This document shows, piece after piece, positions 1 through 5,501 of a DNA stretch of 5,601 nt. Made by a program: the position numbers and the translations under genes. Positions within the stretch are counted from its first letter, which is position 1; every line of letters starts with the position of its first letter. Source of the stretch: Planctomycetota bacterium (GTDB lineage Bacteria; Planctomycetota; Planctomycetia; Pirellulales; Thermoguttaceae); assembly GCA_013202535.1 (NCBI GenBank), contig JABMRP010000702.1, positions 1-5,601 on the forward strand. Reading direction: 5' to 3'. The notes under the pieces were generated by a model. The model was not told where the DNA came from, made no database searches, and was given only the letters and a program-made list of their open reading frames with translations.

Positions 1-1
1 C

Positions 2-304
2 ATGTTGCGGCTGTTTGCCAGCACCTACTTTCAGGACGACGTGCATATCCGCTTCCGCCCCTCCTTCTTCCCGTTCACCGAGCCGAGTGTCGAGGTCGAC
101 ATGAGTTGGGGCGACCATTGGATCGAGATGGGCGGTGCCGGAATGGTCGACCCGCATGTGTTGCGTTCGGTGGGCTACGATCCGGACGAGGTGACCGGTT
201 TCGCTTTCGGCCTGGGAATCGAACGCGTCTGCATGCGCCGCCACCACATCACCGATATCCGCTGGCTCTACGAAAACGACGTCCGCTTCCTGCAACAGTA
301 TTAG
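2..304 (+). CDS. pheS: Phenylalanine--tRNA ligase alpha subunit, C-terminal part
   Basis: This is the last 100 codons of PheS, the catalytic alpha subunit of the cytoplasmic alpha2-beta2 enzyme that charges tRNA-Phe with phenylalanine using ATP. The gene enters from the left edge; the ATG at 2 is an internal methionine, not the start. The visible part covers the class II synthetase core. The segment FRPSFFPFTEPSVEVD (residues 18-33 of the visible part) is the motif 2 region with the typical FPFTEPS. It is followed by GGAGMVDPHVLRSVGYDP (44-61) and motif 3, GFAFGLGIERVCMRR (66-80), whose arginine contacts ATP. It ends in the usual ENDVRFLQQ tail, so the C-terminus is complete. It is followed directly by pheT in the standard operon order. 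Identity is essentially certain from these motifs. Confidence 0.97.
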   Translation: MLRLFASTYFQDDVHIRFRPSFFPFTEPSVEVDMSWGDHWIEMGGAGMVDPHVLRSVGYDPDEVTGFAFGLGIERVCMRRHHITDIRWLYENDVRFLQQY

Positions 305-353
305 TAGGGACTGGGGACTAGGGACTAGTGGCTAGAGTTTAGGGATTAGATCA
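305..353. repeat. Seven degenerate heptamers (TAGGGAC-like) filling the pheS-pheT gap
   Basis: From the base after the pheS stop codon the sequence reads as seven units in perfect 7-bp register: TAGGGAC, TGGGGAC, TAGGGAC, TAGTGGC, TAGAGTT, TAGGGAT, TAGATCA. Six of the seven begin with TAG. The units become less alike towards pheT. Because 7 is not a multiple of 3, the array places TAG stops in all three forward frames. The AGGGA of the sixth unit (341-345) lies 10 bases before the pheT ATG and is the only Shine-Dalgarno-like sequence there. Similar GGGACTA heptamers occur between genes in planctomycete genomes as far as I recall, but I could not check this. Confidence 0.8.
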
Positions 354-355
354 GT

Positions 356-2371
356 ATGATCGTTTCTTGGAATTGGCTGAAGCAGTACGTCCTTCTCGAC
401 ATGCCCATCGAGGAACTGGAACGGCGTCTGATGATGTCGGGATTGAACCACGAGGGGACCGAGGAGATCGGCGGCGATCTGGCTATCGATCTTGAGGTGA
501 CCAGCAACCGGCCCGACTGCCTGGGGCACATCGGGGTCGCCCGCGAGGCGGCCGTGCTCTGGGACCGCGCGCTGACGATCCCCGCTGCCGCGCCAGCCGA
601 AGGGAAAACACCGGTCGACGAGTTGGTGAAGGTGCAGATCGACTGCGAGGATCTTTGCCCGCGGTACACGGCTCGGGTCGTGCGCGGCGTGAAAATCGGT
701 CCCAGCCCGGCGTGGTTGACTCGGCGGCTCGAAACGCTCGGTCTGGCGGCGGTCAACAACGTGGTCGACATCAGCAACTATGTGCTGATGGAGTGTGGGC
801 AGCCTCTGCACACGTTCGATTTCGCCAAGCTCAAGGGCGGGCGGATCGTCGTCCGCCGGCCGCGTGGCGGCGAGACGATCGAGGCCATCGACCACAAGAC
901 CTACGAACTGGCCCCGGAAATGTGCGTCATCGCCGACGCCGAAGACGCGGTGGCCATCGGCGGCGTGATGGGCGGGGCGCAAACGGAAATCTCCGCGGCG
1001 ACGACCGATATCCTCATCGAAGCGGCCGAGTTCGATCCGCTCTCGATCCGCCGCACGTCACGGCATTTGAACCTGCATAGCGATTCTTCCTACCGGTTCG
1101 AGCGACGCGTCGACCCCGAGGGTGTCGATTGGGCCAGTCGCCGATGTGCCGAGTTGATTCTCGATTTGTGCGGCGGTGAACTGGCCGCCGGCGTGATCGA
1201 CGTCGGGCGACAGCCGTCGCGGCACGAGCCGGTCGTGCTCCGTTTCGCCCAGTTGAAACGCATCCTGGGTATCGACGTGGACCGTGGCCAGGTGGCTCGG
1301 ATTCTCGAGTCGTTGGGCAACGAGAAAACCGCCGTCGACGACGACCGGATCGAAGTCGTGCCGCCAAGTTGGCGCGGCGATCTGGGCCGGGAAATCGACC
1401 TGATCGAGGAGGTCGCCCGAATTCACGGCTACGACAAGATCCCCGAGGACGTGCGCGTGCCCATGGCTTCGGCGATTCGCAGCGACACCGACCGGGTTTA
1501 CGCGAAGGTTCGGCACGTCTTGACCGCCGCGACGGTGAACGAGGCGATGACGATCAGCGCCGTCGACGAGACGGTGGGCGAAGCGTTCAGCCCGTGGACC
1601 GACGCCGCGCCGCTGCGCTGCAACACGCCGGTCGTTCGGCGTGCCGATTGCCTGCGTCGCAGTCTGATTCCCAGCTTGCTGATGGCCCGGCGTACCAACG
1701 AAGCGGCAGCCAACCGCGAGATCGAGTTGTTCGAGATGGCCAAGGTCTACCTTTCGCGGGGAAAGAAACTGCCGGCCGAGGAGCCCATGCTCGCGCTGGT
1801 CAGCGGCCGCGATTACCTGGCGGTGAAAGGCATCCTAGAGGCCGTACTCGAAACGCTCGATCCGTCGCTGGAGTTGGAGATCCGGACGACCGACTGCCCG
1901 CTGTTGGATGCCGGTCGTTCGGCCGAGTTGCATTTGGGCGGCAAGCTGCTCGGCTTTCTCGGCGAGGTGACGGCCGAGGGGCTCAAGCGGTTCGGCCTGC
2001 GCAATCCGGCCACGGTGGCCGAGGTGAAACTGTCGGAACTGGTGGCGGCGGCCAATCTGATTCCCCAGAACGTGCCGGTGCCGTCTTATCCGGCGGTCGG
2101 TCGCGATCTGAACATGGTGGTCGACGAGGCGGTGCGCTGGTCCGACGTAGCGGCCACGGTGCGCTCCAGCGGCGGTCCCCTGCTGGAGAACATCTCCTAC
2201 CAAGACACCTATCGCGATCCGAAACGCCTGGGTGCGGACAAGAAAAGCCTGCTGTTGACCCTCTCCCTGCGGTCCCGGGAAGGCACGCTGACCGGCGAGC
2301 AAGCCGACCAGGCGTGTTCGCAAATCGTCGCCGCGTGTGCCAAGCAGCACGGCGCCGAACTGCGCGCCTGA
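356..2371 (+). CDS. pheT: Phenylalanine--tRNA ligase beta subunit lacking the OB-fold tRNA-binding insertion
   Basis: This is the beta subunit of phenylalanyl-tRNA synthetase, which binds tRNA-Phe and edits mischarged Tyr-tRNA. It has 671 residues, against about 790-800 in E. coli. The N-terminal B1 part (1-60) runs from SWNWLKQYV straight into DLEVTSNRPDCLGHIGVARE (45-64), skipping the roughly 115-residue OB-fold (EMAP-like) domain that normally separates them. Next come the B3/B4 editing domain (about 98-273, with ISNYVLMECGQPLHTFD and GGVMGG), the B5 domain (about 287-362, ending IEEVARIHGYDKIP), the catalytic-like core (about 370-570), and a complete FDX-ACB anticodon-binding domain (about 576-671, PSYPAVGRDLNMVVDE to GAELRA). 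The ATG at 356 fits the conserved N-terminus; its ribosome binding site is weak (AGGGA at 341-345). The lack of frame breaks argues for a natural shortened form rather than damage. Confidence 0.96.
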   Translation: MIVSWNWLKQYVLLDMPIEELERRLMMSGLNHEGTEEIGGDLAIDLEVTSNRPDCLGHIGVAREAAVLWDRALTIPAAAPAEGKTPVDELVKVQIDCEDLCPRYTARVVRGVKIGPSPAWLTRRLETLGLAAVNNVVDISNYVLMECGQPLHTFDFAKLKGGRIVVRRPRGGETIEAIDHKTYELAPEMCVIADAEDAVAIGGVMGGAQTEISAATTDILIEAAEFDPLSIRRTSRHLNLHSDSSYRFERRVDPEGVDWASRRCAELILDLCGGELAAGVIDVGRQPSRHEPVVLRFAQLKRILGIDVDRGQVARILESLGNEKTAVDDDRIEVVPPSWRGDLGREIDLIEEVARIHGYDKIPEDVRVPMASAIRSDTDRVYAKVRHVLTAATVNEAMTISAVDETVGEAFSPWTDAAPLRCNTPVVRRADCLRRSLIPSLLMARRTNEAAANREIELFEMAKVYLSRGKKLPAEEPMLALVSGRDYLAVKGILEAVLETLDPSLELEIRTTDCPLLDAGRSAELHLGGKLLGFLGEVTAEGLKRFGLRNPATVAEVKLSELVAAANLIPQNVPVPSYPAVGRDLNMVVDEAVRWSDVAATVRSSGGPLLENISYQDTYRDPKRLGADKKSLLLTLSLRSREGTLTGEQADQACSQIVAACAKQHGAELRA

Positions 2372-2413
2372 TTCGCCCCCGCGCGGCGCCGGGAGTATAC
2401 TGCACGGCGAAGT

Positions 2414-2516
2414 GTATAGTAGCCATCTCGCTCCGCGAGATGTAGCCAAAAACCATGGTTCTTCGATGGCTGCTATACGGAAGGCTACATCTCGCGGAGC
2501 GAGATGGCTACTATAC
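2414..2516. repeat. REP-like inverted pair with 34-bp perfect arms
   Basis: The left arm (2414-2447) and right arm (2483-2516) are exact reverse complements over 34 bp. Each arm contains its own hairpin, CATCTCG-CTCCG-CGAGATG (7-bp stem, 5-base loop), and the left arm carries GTAG (2419-2422) just before the palindrome, the layout of classical REP elements. The 35-base spacer holds the palindrome AACCATGGTT (2451-2460) and GATGGCTGCTATAC (2465-2478), which differs by one base from the end of the right arm (2503-2516) and looks like a third, truncated copy. The element lies 42 bases after the pheT stop and 14 bases before the next ATG. A transcript could fold into a very stable stem, so it may serve as a 3' end structure for the pheST mRNA; that role is inferred. 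There is no U-tract, so I do not call a terminator. Confidence 0.88.
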
Positions 2517-2517
2517 G

Positions 2518-2523
2518 AAGAGG
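2518..2523 (+). promoter_or_regulatory. Ribosome binding site of the truncated gene at 2531
   Basis: AAGAGG sits 7 bases before the ATG at 2531 and begins one base after the REP right arm. It is the clearest Shine-Dalgarno match on the plus strand of this window and is the main reason to treat 2531 as a genuine start codon. Confidence 0.55.
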
Positions 2524-2530
2524 TCTGCCC

Positions 2531-2668
2531 ATGAGCAGCAGCACGGCGGCGCAAGATCGTATCAAGCGGATTTTCACCGAGAACTTTTCGGTCGGTGATA
2601 TTGCCGAGCCGCTCGTTTCGTTCGATGCAACCGCCACGACAAAAAGGGGCCAGGACCCTATTTGGTAA
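2531..2668 (+). pseudogene. 5' remnant of a gene cut by the RAYT unit
   Basis: A 45-codon frame starts at an ATG with a well-placed AAGAGG. The first 37 residues (MSSSTAAQDRIKRIF, then TENFSVGDIAEPLVSFDATA and TT) look like a normal cytoplasmic protein start with no signal peptide. The last eight codons (KRGQDPIW) and the TAA at 2666-2668 are supplied by the left repeat of the mobile unit. The native reading frame therefore stops making sense at about 2641. The segment VGDIAEPLVSFDA resembles the start of a CBS domain, but that is a weak impression from a short stretch and I do not assign a function. The rest of the gene is not present on the far side of the unit, where a different gene begins. 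It is either a dead remnant or a 45-residue leftover product. Confidence 0.55.
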
Positions 2669-2675
2669 GATAGGC
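2642..2675 (+). repeat. Left inverted REP-like end of the RAYT unit
   Basis: It begins AAAAGGGGCCAGGACCC and continues TATTTGGTA, then two bases that differ from the right copy, then ATAGGC. The core GGGGCCAGGACCC is an imperfect palindrome. It provides the stop codon (2666-2668) of the interrupted gene and lies 37 bases before the transposase ATG. Confidence 0.85.
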
Positions 2676-2712
2676 TATTGATCGGCCGGCCAAAATCGGC
2701 TACAACCGCGAT

Positions 2713-3408
2713 ATGCCTCGACCAAACAGGATTGCACCCGGAGGGATGGTCTTCCACGTTTTGAACCGTGGTGTGGGACGGATGCGCATTTTTGACGGCG
2801 ATGGGGATTACCTTGCGTTTGAACGGATCGTGGAAGAAACGCTGCAAATTCGGCCGATGCGGATCTGTGCCTATTGCTTGATGCCGAATCATTGGCACAT
2901 GGTGCTTTGGCCGGAGCACGACGGGGATCTGGCGGCGTTCATGCAGCGTTTGACCGTCACGCACGTCGCCCGATGGCAGCGAAACAAGCATCGTGTCGGA
3001 GAGGGGCACGTTTATCAAGGTCGCTTCAAGTCGTTCCCGGTCGAGACGGACGATTACTTCTACCAGGTCGTTCGGTACGTCGAGCGCAACCCGCTCCGAG
3101 CCAATCTGGTTGACGACTTGGACCGGTGGCGTTGGTCGAGCTTCTGGCGATATCGCCGGGGCACGGCTTCACAGAAGCGACTGTTGTCGTCGTGGCCGCT
3201 TGCCCGCCCTGAGAAATGGAAATCTCATGTCGAGGACCCGCAAACGGAATCGGAACAGGCGGCCGTGCGACGAAGCATCAACCGCGGCAGTCCGCTGGGC
3301 GGCAAGCCTTGGGCGCGCCAGGTTGCGGAGCAACTGAATCTAACTTCAACCCTTGCTCCCCGCGGGCGGCCACGAAAGTTCCAGCCCTCGAACAAGGCAA
3401 GGCAATAG
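2713..3408 (+). CDS. REP-associated tyrosine transposase (RAYT, Y1/HUH family)
   Basis: The product has 231 residues and belongs to the Y1 transposase family (IS200-like, RAYT branch), which nicks single-stranded DNA at REP hairpins and stays linked to it through a tyrosine. The N-terminus MPRPNRIAPGGMVFHVLNRG is the usual RAYT opening. The metal-binding HUH motif is HWH (60-62) in YCLMPNHWHMVLW. The catalytic tyrosine is most likely Y115 in TDDYFYQVVRYVERNPLRAN, with Y117 an alternative. WRWSSF (139-144) follows. The C-terminal part (about 165-231) has an RP..W tract, SINRGSPLGGKPW and a basic RGRPRK tail, seen in many RAYTs. No key residue is missing, so the protein could be active. The ATG at 2713 lacks a clear Shine-Dalgarno sequence. 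Related inverted repeats lie on both sides at close range, supporting their role as its cognate substrates. Confidence 0.92.
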   Translation: MPRPNRIAPGGMVFHVLNRGVGRMRIFDGDGDYLAFERIVEETLQIRPMRICAYCLMPNHWHMVLWPEHDGDLAAFMQRLTVTHVARWQRNKHRVGEGHVYQGRFKSFPVETDDYFYQVVRYVERNPLRANLVDDLDRWRWSSFWRYRRGTASQKRLLSSWPLARPEKWKSHVEDPQTESEQAAVRRSINRGSPLGGKPWARQVAEQLNLTSTLAPRGRPRKFQPSNKARQ

Positions 3409-3422
3409 CAGGTAGTAGAATT

Positions 3423-4091
3423 GTGCCTATAATACCAAATAGGGTCCTGGCCCCTTTTCTTTTGCTGACGCTGCTGCCTTGTGTTGGCGGTGCCGCGGAG
3501 CCGGACGAATCGGGCGAAAAGACGGCGTGGAAGAACCTCTTCGATGGCAAGACGCTCGGCGGATGGGAAGTGATCGAGAAATACGACTTCAAGAAACATG
3601 GCCGCGTTCGGGTCGAAAAGGGCCGCGTGCTGCTGGAGAAGGGCAGTCCGGCCACGGGCATGCGGTGGAAGGGAAAATTTCCCACGGTCAACTATGAAGT
3701 CGCGCTGGAGGGCATGCGCGTCGACGGCCAGGACTTCTTCTGCGGCATGACCTTTCCCGTCGGAGACGACGCCCTGACGCTCGTCCTCGGCGGTTGGGGG
3801 GGCGAAGTCGTCGGGCTTTCGAGCATCGACGGCGAGCCGGCCGTCGAGAACCAGACGTGTCAGTACGTCGAGTTTGAGCAGAAGAAATGGTATCGCATCC
3901 GCCTCCGGGTGACCGAGAAGAACGTTTCGGCTTGGATCGATGATCGGAAGATTATCGATCTGGCCCGCGAGGAGCACCAGTTTTCGATCTACTGGGAAGT
4001 CGACCCGTGTTTGCCGTTCGGCATCGCCACATGGCACACGACCGGCGCGCTTCGCAATATCCGCGTGAAGGCCGTCGAGCAGCGGAAGTAG
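3423..4091 (+). CDS. Secreted DUF1080 (3-keto-disaccharide hydrolase-like) protein, start region overprinted by a repeat
   Basis: The body from about 3519 is a DUF1080 domain (concanavalin A-like fold; Pfam calls it 3-keto-disaccharide hydrolase). It opens with the family signature as WKNLFDGKTLGGWEV and ends with a strand pattern including IRLRVTEKNVSAWIDDRKI and GIATWHTTGALRNIRVK. Members are abundant in planctomycetes and usually exported, with roles in carbohydrate use; the substrate here is unknown. The start is uncertain. GTG at 3423 gives 222 residues and a plausible signal peptide: n-region with R7, hydrophobic VLAPFLLLTLLPCVG, cleavage near GGAA|EPDE. Its first 12 residues come almost entirely from the right repeat of the RAYT unit, so the native start was probably lost. 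TTG at 3462 is an alternative; the in-frame ATG at 3216 lies inside the transposase gene and is unlikely. Ribosome binding signals are poor, so expression is not assured. Confidence 0.8.
   Translation: MPIIPNRVLAPFLLLTLLPCVGGAAEPDESGEKTAWKNLFDGKTLGGWEVIEKYDFKKHGRVRVEKGRVLLEKGSPATGMRWKGKFPTVNYEVALEGMRVDGQDFFCGMTFPVGDDALTLVLGGWGGEVVGLSSIDGEPAVENQTCQYVEFEQKKWYRIRLRVTEKNVSAWIDDRKIIDLAREEHQFSIYWEVDPCLPFGIATWHTTGALRNIRVKAVEQRK
3425..3458 (-). repeat. Right inverted REP-like end of the RAYT unit
   Basis: This is the reverse complement of the left end, with two mismatches at 3431-3432. It starts 16 bases after the transposase stop codon. Read in the frame of the downstream DUF1080 gene it encodes ...RVLAPF, which joins smoothly to a hydrophobic stretch, so the repeat is part of the apparent signal peptide of that protein. 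Confidence 0.85.
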
Positions 4092-4092
4092 A

Positions 4093-5292
4093 TCACCGCA
4101 CGGGCGTCCCGAACGCCCGGCTCGCCTCGACCAGGGCCGCGAGATTCTCCGGCGGTACGCGGGGAGAGACCGAACACGCGCTGCTGAGGATGTAGCCGCC
4201 GCCGGGGCTTCCCACCTGGAGCCGCCACGTCGCGTCGTCGAGAACCTGCCGGCTCGACTTCTTCAACAGCGTATGGACCGGATCGACGTTGCCCTTGAAG
4301 AACACCCGATCCCCGACTCGCCGCTTGGCGTCTTCCAGATCGACGCTCCCCAGCGGCGGCGGATCGAGCGTATCGATGCCGTCGATGCCCGTGGCAACCA
4401 TCATCTCCAACCGGTCGCCGATCTCGCCGCAGGTGTGCGTGTAGACCGGCACGCTGTGCTCCTTCACTCGCTGGTCTTTCACCCGCGCGGCCACCTCGCG
4501 TTCGGCCGGCAGGACAAACTGTTCGTATTGCCGGGGTGAGATGAACCCGGCGCCGGCGAACGCCGAGGAGATCAGCACCGCATCGACCCCGCGCCGCGCT
4601 TGCCGAACGGCCAGATCGACCGTACCGCGAGTGTAGGCTTCCAGAATCGCGTGGCATTTGCCGGGATCATCAAGGGTCGCCAACAGGGCCTCTTCGTAAC
4701 CCAGCAGTTCGAGCAACTGCGTCCACGGCGAAAACACCTCGCTGTGGACCGAGACCGATGGGCCGACTTCTTCGAGTACGCGATCGATCGTTCGGAAGAA
4801 GTAATCGGGCCAGTAGTCGCCGCGATCGGGCCGGCGTGGTTCCAGCCCAAAGTAGAACGGATACTTCAGGCCGCCCAGACAATGGGGATCGTCGTAGAAC
4901 AGTTCGTCGGGCTCGATCCGATCGAGCGTCGGGCGGCGGTTTCCCCCGGCGCGTGTGTGTTGCACGTTGTCGTCGGCCGGACAATCGGCCCGGTCACCGC
5001 AACGAAAATGGACCGTTTGGCCGCCGTCGCCGGCCGCCTCGATGCGATCGACGTGGCGCATCCACCGCGGATCGCGCCCGGGAAGATTGATCAAGATGCC
5101 GTCGAACTCGTATCGCCGCTGCAACGTGACCGCCGCCCGGGCGAACCCCTCGCTGGTAAACCAGAGGTCGACCGGCGAGACATCCGTGTTGAGCAGGTAG
5201 TGTCCCATCGAAAGCTGACACATCACCGGCACGCGATCGACCGGCTCGCGGCGCATGGCGGCGGCGATACGTTCTTTTCCGTTCATTGCCAT
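4093..5292 (-). CDS. UROD-superfamily protein with MtaA-type zinc site (cobamide methyltransferase-like)
   Basis: The 399-residue product has the uroporphyrinogen decarboxylase TIM-barrel pattern: NGKERIAAAMRREPVDRVPV at the N-terminus, FDGILINLPG (63-72), ISPRQYEQFVLP (251-262), GIDGIDTLDPPP (302-313), GNVDP (334-338). The RQAGR substrate motif expected in HemE after the RVPV segment is absent. Instead it has H286-T-C288 (YTHTCGE) and C373 (LSSACSVSP), the HxC...C zinc ligands of MtaA/CmuA-type enzymes that move methyl groups between corrinoid and a thiol. A role in one-carbon or demethylation chemistry is thus likelier than heme synthesis, but no corrinoid protein is adjacent and the substrate is unknown. 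I chose the start at 5292 because AGGTTG lies just upstream (complement of 5296-5301); a second ATG at 5286 is possible. The frame stays open to 5571, but that part is only REP sequence. Its stop is one base from the convergent DUF1080 stop. Confidence 0.85.
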   Translation of the reverse strand: MAMNGKERIAAAMRREPVDRVPVMCQLSMGHYLLNTDVSPVDLWFTSEGFARAAVTLQRRYEFDGILINLPGRDPRWMRHVDRIEAAGDGGQTVHFRCGDRADCPADDNVQHTRAGGNRRPTLDRIEPDELFYDDPHCLGGLKYPFYFGLEPRRPDRGDYWPDYFFRTIDRVLEEVGPSVSVHSEVFSPWTQLLELLGYEEALLATLDDPGKCHAILEAYTRGTVDLAVRQARRGVDAVLISSAFAGAGFISPRQYEQFVLPAEREVAARVKDQRVKEHSVPVYTHTCGEIGDRLEMMVATGIDGIDTLDPPPLGSVDLEDAKRRVGDRVFFKGNVDPVHTLLKKSSRQVLDDATWRLQVGSPGGGYILSSACSVSPRVPPENLAALVEASRAFGTPVR

Positions 5293-5315
5293 ATTCAACC
5301 TATAAACACGGGAGT

Positions 5316-5501
5316 CCGAAAATGGGGACTGGCTCCGTCGGGAGCCCGGTTCTGAAGTAGTTGGAGCGTTTGCCGACGGTGCCTGTCCCCTTTTTCGGCC
5401 GGGCCATTGGGGTGCGCCGTGAAAAAGGGGGACAGGCACCTCGTGGCAAGCGTTTTTGCAGATGTTTTCGGTTTGCCGACGGTGCCTGTCCCCTTTTTCG
5501 G
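5316..5501. repeat. Cluster of four REP-like copies in alternating orientation
   Basis: Copies A (5368-5398) and C (5471-5501) are identical over 31 bp, with core GGTGCCTGTCCCCTTTTTC (5378-5396 and 5481-5499). Copy B has the inverted core at 5421-5440 with one extra G. Copy D (5316-5346) is a diverged inverted copy, matching the reverse complement of A at 25 of 31 positions, and includes a perfect hairpin GGCTCC-GTCG-GGAGCC (5331-5346). Orientation from left to right is minus, plus, minus, plus, as in BIME arrays. A pairs with B across a 24-base spacer and B pairs with C across 40 bases, so alternative long stems are possible. The cluster lies 24 bases upstream of the UROD-family start, so it probably overlaps that gene's promoter or 5' leader; I see no separate convincing promoter. 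Confidence 0.88.

Larger units (their letters stand above)
2642..3458 (+). mobile_element. RAYT unit: transposase gene between inverted REP-like ends
   Basis: The unit is about 817 bp. Its ends (2642-2675 and 3425-3458) are reverse complements at 32 of 34 positions, including an unbroken outer stretch of 26 bp. One gene, a REP-associated Y1 transposase, occupies most of the interior. Bases just outside the two ends share no evident direct repeat, which fits Y1/HUH chemistry (no target duplication) but is also what deletion or recombination would leave. The left end truncates a gene after 37 codons and the right end falls in the signal-peptide region of a DUF1080 gene. Inverted repeat ends around a RAYT match the REP-RAYT-REP arrangement known for this transposase group. 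Whether the unit moves by itself, or only its repeats do, cannot be judged here. Confidence 0.75.

Noticed and set aside
332..982. 216-codon minus-strand open frame opposite pheT
   Set aside because: It is fully antisense to conserved pheT domains with no motif of its own.
2378..2396. GC-rich inverted stretch after pheT as an intrinsic terminator
   Set aside because: The CCCG...CGGG stem is only about four pairs and no T-tract follows.
3216..3422. In-frame ATG at 3216 as the start of the DUF1080 gene
   Set aside because: The added 69 residues are an out-of-frame reading of the RAYT C-terminus and would put the signal peptide in the middle of the protein.
2642..3458. Classical IS with a DDE transposase and terminal inverted repeats
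   Set aside because: The only gene is a Y1/HUH transposase, and no target site duplication is visible, so the inverted ends are better explained as paired REP-like elements.
3225..4037. 270-codon minus-strand open frame opposite the transposase and DUF1080 genes
   Set aside because: It is antisense to two genes with clear family motifs, crosses the repeat end, and has no recognisable domain; long antisense frames are common in GC-rich DNA.
5316..5501. Possible CRISPR array because of repeated 31-bp units
   Set aside because: Copies alternate in orientation, spacers are of unequal length and no cas gene is near; this fits REP/BIME repeats.
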